A stretch of 64,000 bases of DNA from Pseudomonas tritici (GTDB lineage: Bacteria > Pseudomonadota > Gammaproteobacteria > Pseudomonadales > Pseudomonadaceae). The stretch's first letter is position 1; the number at the start of each line of letters is the position of its first letter. Of the stretch, positions 18,501-26,861 are shown in pieces. A program made the translations under genes and the position numbers. The notes below the pieces were generated by a model that saw only the letters and a program-made list of their open reading frames with translations, had not been told where the DNA came from and searched no databases. The stretch is taken from assembly GCF_014268275.3 (NCBI RefSeq), contig NZ_CP077084.1, forward strand, positions 62,001 through 126,000, written 5' to 3'.

Positions 18501-19910
18501 AGCGACTTCGAGCGTGACCGCCTGCACCGCGAAGTGCTGCGCACCCAGGGCCAGCTCAGCACCCGCAGCGAATACGACCGCAGCGGCCGCCTGCGTTCAC
18601 GCCAGCGCCGTCACGCCAGTCAGTCAACCTTGCTGCCCGCTGCGGCGCAAAAACAGTTTGAATACGACCCCGCCGACAACCTGATCGGCAAACTCGACCA
18701 ACAACCCGCTGCGCAACACCGCCAGTTGCTGCACTACGACGCCACCGGCCGCATCATCGCCAGCCAGGACAGCCTGCACGGCCAGCGTGAAACCTTCGCC
18801 TACGACGCCGCAGCCAACTTGCTAGACGGTCCCCAGGCCGGTGCCGGGTTGGTGGTGCATAACAAGCTGCTGACTTATCAGGACAAGCGTTATCGCTACG
18901 ATGCGTTTGGACGGATGATTGAAAAGCGCAGTGCCAAGCGCGGGTTGCAACGTTTTGCCTACGATGCCGAAAGCCGACTGATCGAAGTGCGTAATGAAAA
19001 AGGCAGCGTGGTCAGGATGACCTATGACCCGCTGGGTCGACGCATCGAGAAAACTGAGCATGGCAGTGATGGTTATCCGCTGGGAGAAACTCGATTCACC
19101 TGGGACGGACTGCGGTTATTGCAGGAGCATAAGCACAGTCAGACCAGTCTTTATGTTTACGACAATGACGGCTATGAACCCCTTGCCCGCGTCGACGGTA
19201 CTGGTCCGTTGCAGAAGATTCGCTACTACCACAACGACCTGAACGGGTTGCCCGAACAACTGACCGAGGCCGATGGGCACAGCGTCTGGCAGGCGACTTA
19301 TCGGGTGTGGGGCAACACGCTGGAGGAAGTGCGCGAGCCTTATTACATTGAAGAGCAGAACCTGCGGTTTCAGGGGCAGTATCTGGACCGGGAGACGGGG
19401 CTGCATTTCAACACGTTCCGGTTTTATGATCCGGATGTGGGGCGGTTTACAACGCCGGATCCGATAGGTTTACACGGAGGTTTGAATTTCTATGCGTACG
19501 CGTCCAATCCGTTCGGTTGGATCGACCCACTCGGCTTGTCCTGCCGTCTGAACTCCGTGGGTAGAACACCAGGCAAAGCCAGCCGTACAGGGAAAGCGGT
19601 GATAGCGCGGATGAGAGCCGAAGGGAAAATAGTTGGCTCCGGAAAAAACATGCGGTTCCAGAGCACTGATAAAAAGTGGTACTCGATCAAAGATGCTGAT
19701 ATGGCTCATAAAACCGATGCTGTTAAATATTGGAACAGCAAAGGTGGTTACCACGGAGCTAAAACCAAGGAAGTGAGAGGTTGGATGCGCGATCCTGACA
19801 ACTATGAGCTGGAATACTATTCCCACAACCGATCAAAAGGCGCACTGCTGACGGACCGGTACAAGGACCCCGGCGACTTTATCGGCCCGGCAGAAAAGCC
19901 TAAATATTAG
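15528..19910 (+). CDS. Second prePAAR-PAAR-Rhs T6SS effector, C-terminal HNH/EndoVII (GH-E-like) toxin candidate
   Basis: The protein is a near copy of the preceding Rhs effector through the prePAAR motif (AARMGDALSH), transmembrane pair, PAAR-like domain and Rhs shell. It ends with DPLGL at 1333-1337 and a different 123-residue tip. I chose TTG 15528 because it aligns with the Met of Rhs1 and has GGAAG eight bases upstream; a GTG at 15492 is in frame but has poor spacing. The tip contains DADMAHK (1389-1395), DPDNYELEYYSHNRSKG (about 1422-1438), which resembles HNH/EndoVII nucleases of the GH-E type, with Ala replacing the usual Gly before His. It is visibly richer in A/T than the shell, as expected of an exchanged toxin cassette. 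No chaperone or vgrG of its own is present. Confidence 0.85.
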   Translation: MSDALWAARMGDALSHTSMMADILGGVLEVAANIAITAVATAAVVAATGITVATGGLGCFLLGAVVGTIVGLAMSKTGADKGLTNLCDTFANALFPPTVQANILTGSTNTLTNNIPAARAAGAISSHVAPAGTELEEPAPEPEASYLDMAGSFFSQMWRPTVATPAPGAVPKPLDLVVCMKHPPMPPQFLAEGSDKVTVNGQPAVRSGDRSTCDATVVSSGLISSNVTIGGGSVVVREIRSGKTPGVGLAVTALLMLKGGKGKFFSKLPCMLIGGATSMAVSSAMGAMANAAMGSSNPVHAATGAKVLGDVEELDFVLPGILPIDWQRFYNSRDERSGSLFGAGWSVPYEVCVEIRPHPEGGETLIYTDEQGRPIDMGSIPLGGAVFSPGEGLAVRRHLNGQLLIESDDGLYRLFEPTPANPSLLRLSQLGDRNDNRIHIDYDEVGRLVRLRDTFDLVQVELIRDQDHLTQIERLYPDQRREVLVSYGYDTAGNLAEVRDATGQVQRRFAYDIGQRMVEHQLPTGLRCFYEWALIEDLEWRVVRHWTDEGDTYQFDYDLKAGLTRITDGLQRVSTRHWNTQHQIIQYRDNLGQTWLFEWNDERQLLSATDPLGGRYEYSYDESGNLIGETDPLGRSDSTLWLEHWALPLVETDAADNSWQYRYDPRGNCIAETDPLGNVTRYRYDAHGQPVEIIDATGKSKKLRWNPFGQLAEHIDCSGYPTRFSYDERGYLQVITDALGERTQFIYDAQGRLLSTQLPDGRTEHYQRDVSGQLVGYTDPAGHTTLYQHNRRGQVRQRTDAHGRQVQFGYDSYGRLQALINENGERYRFAWDAGDRLTEQQDLDGSAKHYSYDPLDNVTAVTAVPAPYGNGLALVPETPPAPIIHRLERDAVGRLIAKTTDDGRTDYSYDAVDQLTAVTFTDSQGNAQALGFAYDALGQLLCEQSSAGNLQHHYDELGNLIQTQLPEGRWLNRLYYGSGHLHQVNLDGQVISDFERDRLHREVLRTQGQLSTRSEYDRSGRLRSRQRRHASQSTLLPAAAQKQFEYDPADNLIGKLDQQPAAQHRQLLHYDATGRIIASQDSLHGQRETFAYDAAANLLDGPQAGAGLVVHNKLLTYQDKRYRYDAFGRMIEKRSAKRGLQRFAYDAESRLIEVRNEKGSVVRMTYDPLGRRIEKTEHGSDGYPLGETRFTWDGLRLLQEHKHSQTSLYVYDNDGYEPLARVDGTGPLQKIRYYHNDLNGLPEQLTEADGHSVWQATYRVWGNTLEEVREPYYIEEQNLRFQGQYLDRETGLHFNTFRFYDPDVGRFTTPDPIGLHGGLNFYAYASNPFGWIDPLGLSCRLNSVGRTPGKASRTGKAVIARMRAEGKIVGSGKNMRFQSTDKKWYSIKDADMAHKTDAVKYWNSKGGYHGAKTKEVRGWMRDPDNYELEYYSHNRSKGALLTDRYKDPGDFIGPAEKPKY

Positions 19911-19922
19911 TAAGGATTATGT

Positions 19923-20366
19923 ATGAAAGACTTGGCAGACGAAAATCCAACACTGGCAGACAAAATCATGGCTGTCATGGCGATGGGCAATGATCTCGAT
20001 GAGCAAAACAAAAAAACTGAAGCGCAGGTCCTGTACCAACAGGCATGGGATTTACTGCCTGAGCCAAAGCTTGAGTGGGCGCCCTTATCGTCGTGGGTTA
20101 CAGGTTCTTTCTTCAACCTTCACTTCGACAGCGGCGATTTCCAGGCAGCTGAGTCATGGGCACAAAAGACGCTTGATGGCCGAGAGTCAGATATTGATAC
20201 CGGCCCACTGATAAACGTCGGAATGGTATTTCTCGAATTGGGAAAAAAGGCCGAGGCTTACAAAGCCTTTGATGAGGCGTATGGGTTCGGTCAGGCACGG
20301 GCCTTTCAAGAAAGACCAAAGAAATATCTGAATTTTTATTTGGATGAAAAGAAAAAGAGCCATTGA
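19923..20366 (+). CDS. Probable immunity protein of Rhs2, TPR-like
   Basis: The 147-residue protein starts at ATG 19923, with TAAGGA six bases upstream and only 12 bases after the rhs2 stop. Its helices follow a tetratricopeptide-like pattern: LDEQNKKTEAQVLYQQAWDLLPEP near residues 25-48, NLHFDSGDFQAAESWAQKTLDG near 65-86, and GMVFLELGKKAEAYKAFDEAYGF near 99-121. There is no signal peptide, so it should act in the cytoplasm, which suits a nuclease target. The low GC of the gene resembles the rhs2 toxin tip and not the shell, suggesting the toxin and immunity genes arrived together. Immunity is inferred from position. Confidence 0.72.
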   Translation: MKDLADENPTLADKIMAVMAMGNDLDEQNKKTEAQVLYQQAWDLLPEPKLEWAPLSSWVTGSFFNLHFDSGDFQAAESWAQKTLDGRESDIDTGPLINVGMVFLELGKKAEAYKAFDEAYGFGQARAFQERPKKYLNFYLDEKKKSH

Positions 20367-20381
20367 TTGCTAGCCTAAACA

Positions 20382-20419
20382 AAAAATGGGCACCCGATCC
20401 AGTCGGCGTGCCCATTTTT
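20382..20419. terminator. Bidirectional intrinsic terminator between the T6SS module and hup
   Basis: A 12-bp stem (AAAAATGGGCAC and its inverse) ends with T5 on the plus strand and T6 on the minus strand. It lies between the convergent imm2 and HU genes and can terminate both. Confidence 0.9.
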
Positions 20420-20454
20420 CCTACCACCCCGCCCCCTTCGAGACGGTAACGCCA

Positions 20455-20730
20455 TTACGCGTTAACAGTGTCTTTCAGCGATTTGCCCGGCTTGAACGCG
20501 ACAGTGTTGCTCGCCTTGATTTTCACCGGCTCACCGGTTTGCGGGTTTTTGCCGGTGCGGGCGCCGCGATGGCGTTGCAGGAAGGTGCCGAAGCCAACCA
20601 GGGTGACGCTGTCCTTGCGGTGCAGGGCGCCAGTGATTTCTTCGAGAACGGCGTTGAGGACGCGGTTGGCCTGTTCTTTGGTGAGATCCGCTTTTTCAGC
20701 GATGGCGGCTGCGAGTTCTGGTTTACGCAT
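20455..20730 (-). CDS. hup: Nucleoid protein HU
   Basis: The 91-residue protein has the complete HU/IHF fold: an N-terminal helical dimerisation part (MRKPELAAAIAEKADLTKEQANRVLNA...), the GFGTF segment at about residues 46-50, and the flexible DNA-binding arm with RTGKNPQTGEPVKIKA and the proline at its tip, followed by FKPGKSLKD. It bends and compacts DNA and affects replication, repair and transcription. It corresponds to the HU gene next to the rubredoxin genes in P. aeruginosa; naming (hupA or hupN) differs among pseudomonads, so I give only hup. It converges on the T6SS immunity gene across a shared terminator. Confidence 0.95.
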   Translation of the reverse strand: MRKPELAAAIAEKADLTKEQANRVLNAVLEEITGALHRKDSVTLVGFGTFLQRHRGARTGKNPQTGEPVKIKASNTVAFKPGKSLKDTVNA

Positions 20731-20921
20731 AAGTGAAGCCTCTTTGACGGTTTTTTGTTGTTATGTCCGTGCTGCTCATCGTTGGAGCAACGCCCAAAGC
20801 GCCGCAGGCTCTACTCTGCGGCAGACGGGAGTGAGGATGGCATGCCCTCGCACGCTCCGCCAGTCTCGCGGCGACCTTTCTAGGGTGAAAAACGTGCTTA
20901 TTCCGACAGAACGACCGGTAT

Positions 20922-22070
20922 TTACGCCAGCAGTGGCGGAAGTTCTTTGTTGAGGGCAAGTTTTTCCATCACGGCGGTGCCGGTCAGTGCGTAACCCAGC
21001 AGGCGACCGCTGGCGTCGCGGCACAGGGCCTTGATGTCGGCACCCTCGCCGTCAACGCTCCACACGCCTTCGGTGCCCCGTGGTGGGGGTGAAACCACCA
21101 GCGGGCAGACCGGCGTCTTGACGGTCACTGGCATCGGGCCGTAGCTGACGGCCGTGGCATTGCCGGCCAAGGTCTGGGCCAGGGCGCGGGCGCAACTCAT
21201 CAGCGGCATCACGTACAGCAGGTTCAAGCCGTCGACTTCGGCGCAGTCGCCCAGAGCGTAGATGTTGGCGTGGGAGGTCTTGAGGTGGCGGTCCACCATG
21301 ATCCCGCGATTGGTCTGCAAGCCGGCAGCAGCGGCCAAGTCGACACGTGGGCGCAGGCCGATGGCGGAGACCACCAGGTCGCAGGCGATCACTTCACCGT
21401 CCGAGAGGTGCGCTTCCAGGCCGCCTGCGGTACGCAGCAGGCGATTGAGCACCGGGCCCAGGTGGAAGCGTGCACCAAGGCCTTCCAGCCCGGCTTGCAC
21501 CGCCGCGGCCGCTGCCGGGTGCAGCAGGGTCGGCATGACTTGTTCGCACGGCGCCACCAAGTCGATTTCATAACCGCCAAGGATCAGGTCGTTGGCGAAT
21601 TCGCAGCCGATCAGGCCTGCGCCGAGCAGCAGCACGCGGCGTTTGCCGGCAGCGGCAGCGCGGAAGCGTGCGTAGTCTTCGAGGTCGTTGATCGGGAAAA
21701 TCAGTTCAGCCGCATCGCCTTCAACCGGTACGCGCACGGTTTCTGCGCCCCAAGCCAGGATCAGGTCGCGGTAGGCCACCGCTTCCTCGCCGATCCACAG
21801 GCGCTTGTGGCCGGGGTCGATGCCGCTGACGCGGGTGTGGGTGCGCACTTCGGCCTTGAGTTGCTCGGCCATGGCGCCCGGTTCGGCCATGCTCAGGCCA
21901 TCGGCTTCCTTGTTCTTGCCAAAGCCGGTGGAGAGCATGGGTTTGGAGTAGGAGCGCCCGTCATCCGCGGTGATCAGCAGCAATGGGGTCTCGCTGTCGA
22001 GCTTGCGAAACTCCCGGGCCACGTTGTAACCGGCCAATCCTGTGCCGATGATCACGACAGGTGCGTTCAT
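20922..22070 (-). CDS. rubB: Rubredoxin-NAD(+) reductase
   Basis: This 382-residue flavoprotein transfers electrons from NADH through FAD to rubredoxin. Residues 6-12 (IIGTGLAG) form the FAD-binding Rossmann fold, [12 protein letters not shown] near 147-158 the NADH fold, and [12 protein letters not shown] near 272-283 the second FAD contact. It lies 37 bases downstream of rubredoxin on the same strand, so the two form an operon. In P. aeruginosa the pair participates in alkane hydroxylation and perhaps oxidative-stress defence; no alkane hydroxylase lies in this window. Confidence 0.93.
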   Translation of the reverse strand: MNAPVVIIGTGLAGYNVAREFRKLDSETPLLLITADDGRSYSKPMLSTGFGKNKEADGLSMAEPGAMAEQLKAEVRTHTRVSGIDPGHKRLWIGEEAVAYRDLILAWGAETVRVPVEGDAAELIFPINDLEDYARFRAAAAGKRRVLLLGAGLIGCEFANDLILGGYEIDLVAPCEQVMPTLLHPAAAAAVQAGLEGLGARFHLGPVLNRLLRTAGGLEAHLSDGEVIACDLVVSAIGLRPRVDLAAAAGLQTNRGIMVDRHLKTSHANIYALGDCAEVDGLNLLYVMPLMSCARALAQTLAGNATAVSYGPMPVTVKTPVCPLVVSPPPRGTEGVWSVDGEGADIKALCRDASGRLLGYALTGTAVMEKLALNKELPPLLA

Positions 22071-22107
22071 TCCTTTCTCCTTGTAGTACGGTTCTTAAAT
22101 TTGCAGA

Positions 22108-22275
22108 TCAGCCGATTTCGATCATTTCGAAATCCATTTTGCCCACGCCGCAGTCCGGGCACAGCCAGTCTTCCGGGACGTCCTGCCACAGGGTGCCCGG
22201 AGCGATTCCGTCATCCGGCCAGCCGTCTTTCTCGTCATAGATCAGGCCGCAGACTACACATTGCCACTTCTTCAT
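22108..22275 (-). CDS. rubA: Rubredoxin
   Basis: The 55-residue electron carrier has four iron-ligating cysteines at positions 6, 9, 39 and 42 in the two CxxC motifs (CVVC and CPDC), and the family's aromatic core (W4, Y13, W30, W37). ATG at 22275 is the natural start; the frame remains open far upstream, but the extension is antisense to the ubiC region and has no rubredoxin character. It is cotranscribed with rubB and divergent from ubiC across about 200 bases. Confidence 0.96.
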   Translation of the reverse strand: MKKWQCVVCGLIYDEKDGWPDDGIAPGTLWQDVPEDWLCPDCGVGKMDFEMIEIG

Positions 22276-22471
22276 TACTTGCTTCCTCAGGGTCCAGGCA
22301 GTTTGGCCGACGGTCGATGGATCCAGCGTTGCCGTGCGGCTCAGGGCGTTTTGTACTGATCGGGGCCGGCAGATGCAAGCACGATCGACGCAAGGCACCG
22401 GTTCAGCGCGGCAAAAGTCCAAGGTGCCATGGTAAGCTCGCCGCCTCTTTTGCTGCCAATACTGACTCACC

Positions 22472-23035
22472 GTGCCGCACTCAATCGACCTTCCCGATGC
22501 TTGCCAGTGGCTGACCCAGAGCCGTTTGATCCCTGCGCCCGCGCCCTTGACCCTCAACTGGCTGTTCAACGAAGACTCGCTCACCCGGCGGCTGACATGG
22601 CTGTCGGACGACGGCTTCAGCGTGACGCCACTGTTCGAAGGCTGGCAGCCACTGCGCGATGATGAATGTGCTGCCCTGGCGCTGGCGCCGGCCAGTATCG
22701 GCTGGGTGCGTGAAGTGTATTTGCGTGGGCAGGGCCAGCCGTGGGTGTTCGCGCGCAGTGTGGCGGCGCGCAGTGCCTTGCAGGGCGACGGCTTGCACAT
22801 GGATGAGTTGGGCAGCCGATCACTGGGCGAATTGCTGTTTTGCGACCAGGCCTTCACCCGCCAGGCGATCGAGGTGTGCCATTACCCGCGGCAGTGGTTG
22901 CCCACGGCGGACCAGGCCGACGGGCTGTGGGCACGCCGCTCACGCTTTGATCGCGGTGCGCTGAGCGTGCTGGTGGCGGAGATCTTTTTGCCGAGCTTCT
23001 GGCACGCGCTGCATGCCCATCCGGAGAACTGCTGA
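22472..23035 (+). CDS. ubiC: Chorismate lyase UbiC
   Basis: UbiC converts chorismate to 4-hydroxybenzoate and pyruvate, the first committed step of ubiquinone synthesis. The 187-residue protein begins at GTG 22472 with [14 protein letters not shown] and shows [27 protein letters not shown] near residues 79-97 and LGELLF near 117, all typical of UbiC. Its stop overlaps the ubiA ATG by one base, matching the conserved ubiC-ubiA order. Confidence 0.94.
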   Translation: MPHSIDLPDACQWLTQSRLIPAPAPLTLNWLFNEDSLTRRLTWLSDDGFSVTPLFEGWQPLRDDECAALALAPASIGWVREVYLRGQGQPWVFARSVAARSALQGDGLHMDELGSRSLGELLFCDQAFTRQAIEVCHYPRQWLPTADQADGLWARRSRFDRGALSVLVAEIFLPSFWHALHAHPENC

Positions 23036-23925
23036 TGTATCAACGCCTGCTCAAATCCCTGAACCGCCTTAACCCGAGGGCCTGGGATTTCATTCAGTTG
23101 ACCCGGATGGACAAACCCATTGGCATCTACCTGCTGCTGTGGCCAACGCTGTGGGCGCTGTGGATTGCCGGCAAGGGTTCGCCGTCCTTTATCAACATCG
23201 TGATTTTCGTGTTGGGCGTGGTGCTGACCCGGGCAGGCGGCTGCGTGATCAATGATTGGGCCGACCGCAAGGTCGACGGCCATGTGAAGCGCACCGAGCA
23301 GCGCCCGCTGGTGAGCGGCAAGATCAGTTCCAAGGAAGCGCTGGTGTTTTTTGCAGTGCTGATGGGCATCAGTTTCCTGCTGGTGCTGTTGACTAACGCC
23401 ACCACTATCCTGCTGTCCCTCGGTGGTTTGGCGTTGGCGGCGAGCTACCCGTTCATGAAGCGTTACACCTATTACCCTCAAGTGGTGCTGGGCGCGGCGT
23501 TTTCGTGGGGCATGCCGATGGCGTTTACCGCCGAGACCGGCAGCTTGCCCGCCGCTGCCTGGCTGCTGTACATCGCGAACCTGCTCTGGACGGTGGGCTA
23601 TGACACTTATTACGCGATGACCGACCGTGACGACGACTTGAAGATCGGCGTGAAATCCACCGCCATTCTGTTCGGTGATGCCGATCGCGTGATTATCCTT
23701 ACCCTGCAGGGCCTGGCGTTGGTGTGCCTGTTGCTGGCCGGTACACGGTTTGAGCTGGGCGGCTGGTTCCACCTGGGGTTGCTGGCGGCGGCTGGATGTT
23801 TTGCCTGGGAGTTCTGGTACACCCGCGACAAGGATCGGATGAAGTGCTTCAAAGCGTTTTTGCACAACCACTGGGCGGGGTTGGCGATTTTTGTCGGAAT
23901 TGTGGCGGACTACGCGTTTCGCTGA
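23035..23925 (+). CDS. ubiA: 4-hydroxybenzoate octaprenyltransferase UbiA
   Basis: UbiA is an integral membrane prenyltransferase that attaches the polyprenyl tail to 4-hydroxybenzoate. The 296-residue sequence is highly hydrophobic, with about eight or nine membrane segments. It carries both Asp-rich magnesium-binding motifs: NDWADRKVD near residues 72-80 and [12 protein letters not shown] near 191-202. Translation is coupled to ubiC. It converges on a small periplasmic protein gene 70 bases downstream. Confidence 0.95.
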   Translation: MYQRLLKSLNRLNPRAWDFIQLTRMDKPIGIYLLLWPTLWALWIAGKGSPSFINIVIFVLGVVLTRAGGCVINDWADRKVDGHVKRTEQRPLVSGKISSKEALVFFAVLMGISFLLVLLTNATTILLSLGGLALAASYPFMKRYTYYPQVVLGAAFSWGMPMAFTAETGSLPAAAWLLYIANLLWTVGYDTYYAMTDRDDDLKIGVKSTAILFGDADRVIILTLQGLALVCLLLAGTRFELGGWFHLGLLAAAGCFAWEFWYTRDKDRMKCFKAFLHNHWAGLAIFVGIVADYAFR

Positions 23926-23995
23926 GCGCCGTTTTTCGTGGTGATCGAACTGACGCCCTCGACTTGCTCGCGAAGGCGTCAGAAGCACCGCGTGG

Positions 23996-24373
23996 TCAGG
24001 GCTTGATCACATGCCACGCCCCACCCTTGCCATCACCGGTCTTGTCACCGGCCTTTTTATCATCCTTGTAGGTGTAGACCGGCTTGCCGTCATAAGCCCA
24101 CTGGCTGGTCTGGTCGTCGCGGGTGATCACGGTCCATTTGCCCATGGAGGTATCGGTGGACTCAGCCTTCAGCGGCGGCCAGTTGGTCGCGCACTGGTCC
24201 TTGCACACTGACTTGCCGTCAGCATCCTTGTCGAAGGTGTAGAGGGTCATGCCCTTGTGGTCGACCAGCATCCCATCTTTAGTCATCGCCGGCTCCGCCG
24301 CGAACGCCAGGGTCGGCAGCGTTAACACGGCCGTTACCAGCAGGGCTTTCCAGGAAATCGTGCTGTAAGTCAT
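23996..24373 (-). CDS. Small secreted COG4315-type protein of unknown function
   Basis: The 125-residue product has an N-terminal signal peptide ending around LAFA-AEP (residues 22-28). The mature part contains two short repeats of the COG4315 type: MLVDHKGMTLYTFDKD, CKDQCATNWPPLKA, and WAYDGKPVYTYKDDKKAGDKTGDGKGG. Two cysteines flank DQ in the middle. ATG 24373 is chosen for the signal peptide and for AGGAAGG just upstream; the frame is open 33 codons further. Members of this group are found in many proteobacteria as predicted lipoproteins or periplasmic proteins without a proven role. It is divergent from phoB, and the PHO box in the shared region might affect both. Confidence 0.85.
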   Translation of the reverse strand: MTYSTISWKALLVTAVLTLPTLAFAAEPAMTKDGMLVDHKGMTLYTFDKDADGKSVCKDQCATNWPPLKAESTDTSMGKWTVITRDDQTSQWAYDGKPVYTYKDDKKAGDKTGDGKGGAWHVIKP

Positions 24374-24455
24374 CGGAACCTTCCTATTTTGGTTGTCAGG
24401 ATTCGGACCCACAGCGTAGTCCACAGAGGCGAGAATTGCCCGAGCGACTAAATTA

Positions 24456-24473
24456 CTGTCACACGACTGCAAT
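24456..24473 (+). promoter_or_regulatory. PHO box upstream of phoB
   Basis: CTGTCACACGACTGCAAT consists of two 7-base PhoB half-sites separated by four bases; the first is a perfect CTGTCAC and the second a weaker CTGCAAT. A -10 candidate (TTATCT) begins eight bases downstream at about 24481, the right distance for a PhoB-activated promoter. The gene would thus be autoregulated, as in other bacteria. Confidence 0.8.
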
Positions 24474-24528
24474 AATTCCGTTATCTAATGCGGCGCAAGA
24501 CAGTTAAATGACAAGAGGATTTTTGAGC

Positions 24529-25218
24529 ATGGTTGGCAGGAGCATTCTGATTGTTGACGACGAAGCGCCCATCCGCGAGATGATCGCCGTTGCGTTGGAA
24601 ATGGCCGGCTATGACTGCCTGGAGGCGGAGAACTCCCAGCAGGCCCATGCCATTATCGTCGACCGCAAGCCGGACTTGATCCTGCTGGACTGGATGCTGC
24701 CCGGCACCTCCGGCATCGAGCTGGCCCGCCGTCTCAAGCGTGACGAGCTGACCGGAGACATCCCGATCATCATGCTCACCGCCAAGGGCGAAGAGGACAA
24801 CAAGATTCAGGGCCTGGAAGTCGGCGCGGATGACTACATCACCAAGCCGTTTTCCCCACGAGAACTGGTCGCTCGTCTGAAAGCCGTATTGCGCCGCGCC
24901 GGCCCCACCGATGGCGAAGCGCCGATTGAAGTCGGCGGCCTGTTGCTGGACCCGATCAGCCACCGCGTGACCATCGACGGCACGCCGGCAGAGATGGGCC
25001 CTACCGAATATCGCCTGCTGCAGTTCTTCATGACCCACCAGGAGCGTGCCTACACGCGCGGCCAACTGCTCGACCAAGTGTGGGGCGGCAACGTGTATGT
25101 GGAGGAGCGCACCGTGGATGTGCATATCCGCCGCCTGCGCAAAGCCTTGGGCGAGGCCTACGAGAATCTGGTACAAACCGTGCGCGGCACTGGCTATCGG
25201 TTTTCCACCAAGGGCTGA
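24529..25218 (+). CDS. phoB: Phosphate-regulon response regulator PhoB
   Basis: PhoB activates PHO-box promoters under phosphate starvation. The 229-residue protein has a receiver domain with phospho-acceptor D54 (in [10 protein letters not shown]) and the KPF lysine near 105, then an OmpR-type winged helix (about 130-228) ending in [15 protein letters not shown] 24529 gives the family's MVG start; an ATG seven codons upstream at 24508 is less likely. It is followed by phoR after 54 bases. Targets visible in this window are phoB itself, pstC and pstS. Confidence 0.97.
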   Translation: MVGRSILIVDDEAPIREMIAVALEMAGYDCLEAENSQQAHAIIVDRKPDLILLDWMLPGTSGIELARRLKRDELTGDIPIIMLTAKGEEDNKIQGLEVGADDYITKPFSPRELVARLKAVLRRAGPTDGEAPIEVGGLLLDPISHRVTIDGTPAEMGPTEYRLLQFFMTHQERAYTRGQLLDQVWGGNVYVEERTVDVHIRRLRKALGEAYENLVQTVRGTGYRFSTKG

Positions 25219-25272
25219 GCCTGCCATCTTTTTAAGAGCCCGACTTAACAGCTGACAAGGACGCATGTTCAA

Positions 25273-26595
25273 GTGAATCAAAACTGGCATGGCACCCTGA
25301 TCCGCCACATGCTTTTGCTGATCACCGGCTGCCTGTTGGTGGGCCTGGTCAGTGGTTATTACGGCTGGAGCCTGGCAGTCGGCATTGCCTTGTACCTGGG
25401 CTGGACCCTCAAGCAACTGCTGCGTCTGCACGAATGGCTGCGCCAGCACAAACCCGACGAAGCACCACCCGACGGCTACGGCCTGTGGGGCGAGGTGTTC
25501 GACAGCATCTACCACCTGCAACGCCGCGACCAACGGGTGCGCGGGCGCCTGCAGGCGGTGATCGACCGGGTGCAGGAATCCACCGCCGCGCTCAAAGACG
25601 CGGTGATCATGCTCGACAGCGACGGCAACCTGGAATGGTGGAACCGCGCGGCCGAAACCCTGCTGGGCCTCAAGACGCCCCAGGACAGCGGCCAGCCGGT
25701 CACCAACCTGGTGCGCCACCCGCGCTTCAAGGAGTACTTCGAACAGGAGAACTACGAAGAAGCCCTGGAAATCCCCTCGCCCACCAATGACCGCGTGCGC
25801 ATCCAGCTATACCTGACGCGCTACGGCAACAACGAACACCTGATGCTGGTGCGCGACGTGACCCGCATTCACCAGTTGGAACAGATGCGCAAAGACTTCG
25901 TTGCCAACGTCTCCCACGAGCTGCGCACGCCTCTGACCGTGATCTGCGGTTACCTGGAGACGCTGCTGGACAACGTCGACGAGATCAACCCGCGCTGGAG
26001 CCGGGCCCTGCAGCAGATGCAGCAGCAAGGTTCGCGCATGCAGACGCTGCTCAACGACCTGCTCTTGCTGGCTAAGCTTGAGGCAACTGACTACCCGTCG
26101 GATAACCATCCGGTGGCGGTGCAAAGCCTGTTGCAGACCATCAAGAACGACGCCCAGGCCCTCTCCGGTCAACGCGGGCAGCAGATCACCCTGGAAGCCG
26201 ACCCGACCGTGCTGCTCAAAGGCAGCGAAGGCGAGTTGCGCAGCGCGTTTTCCAACCTGGTGTTCAACGCCGTGAAGTACACCCAGGACAAAGGCAATAT
26301 CCGCATCCGCTGGTGGGCCGACGAACAGGGTGCACACTTGAGCGTGCAGGACTCCGGCATCGGCATCGACGCCAAACACCTGCCGCGCCTGACTGAGCGT
26401 TTCTACCGCGTCGACTCCAGCCGCAACTCCAACACCGGCGGCACCGGGCTCGGCCTGGCGATCGTCAAGCACGTGCTCTTGCGCCACCGCGCCCGCCTGG
26501 AAATCAGTAGCGTGCTGGGGCATGGCAGTACGTTTACCTGCCATTTTCCGCCGGCGCAGATGACGCGTTCGCGGCTGGTTGGCACAGACGAGTAA
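25273..26595 (+). CDS. phoR: Phosphate-regulon sensor histidine kinase PhoR
   Basis: PhoR phosphorylates PhoB when the Pst-PhoU complex signals low phosphate. The 440-residue protein starts at GTG 25273 and has one or two membrane segments near residues 10-45, a linker with RLHEWLRQHK, a PAS domain (about 95-195, with AVIMLDSDGNLEWWN), the H box VSHELRTPLT with His215, and a C-terminal ATPase domain with the N box and GTGLGLAIVKH. No large periplasmic sensor domain is present, as expected of PhoR. A REP palindrome follows the stop. Confidence 0.95.
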   Translation: MNQNWHGTLIRHMLLLITGCLLVGLVSGYYGWSLAVGIALYLGWTLKQLLRLHEWLRQHKPDEAPPDGYGLWGEVFDSIYHLQRRDQRVRGRLQAVIDRVQESTAALKDAVIMLDSDGNLEWWNRAAETLLGLKTPQDSGQPVTNLVRHPRFKEYFEQENYEEALEIPSPTNDRVRIQLYLTRYGNNEHLMLVRDVTRIHQLEQMRKDFVANVSHELRTPLTVICGYLETLLDNVDEINPRWSRALQQMQQQGSRMQTLLNDLLLLAKLEATDYPSDNHPVAVQSLLQTIKNDAQALSGQRGQQITLEADPTVLLKGSEGELRSAFSNLVFNAVKYTQDKGNIRIRWWADEQGAHLSVQDSGIGIDAKHLPRLTERFYRVDSSRNSNTGGTGLGLAIVKHVLLRHRARLEISSVLGHGSTFTCHFPPAQMTRSRLVGTDE

Positions 26596-26617
26596 CTCGA
26601 AAACGACGCTGGACTAA

Positions 26618-26708
26618 CTGTGGGAGCGGGCTTGCTCGCGAATGCGGTGGGTCAGCTACGAATGAGTTGACTGAGCCACCGCTTTCGCGAGCAAGCCCGC
26701 TCCCACAG
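26618..26708. repeat. REP palindrome after phoR
   Basis: Arms CTGTGGGAGCGGGCTTGCTC and its inverse, continuing GCGAAnGCGGTGG, enclose a short spacer. It follows the phoR stop and precedes the CNNM gene, where it likely serves as an mRNA end or processing element. Confidence 0.9.
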
Positions 26709-26861
26709 GGATATGAGTTGTTTTGGAGATTGTATTCCTTGCCCCGCCCGGCAGTGGGCACTAGGCAAGCGCCCCGTCAGCCGCTACATTGGCCGACTTG
26801 CGCCTGCCCTTCAGGCTCACCTGCCACCCTTTATTGAACACGGAACCTGCAAAACCCCATC

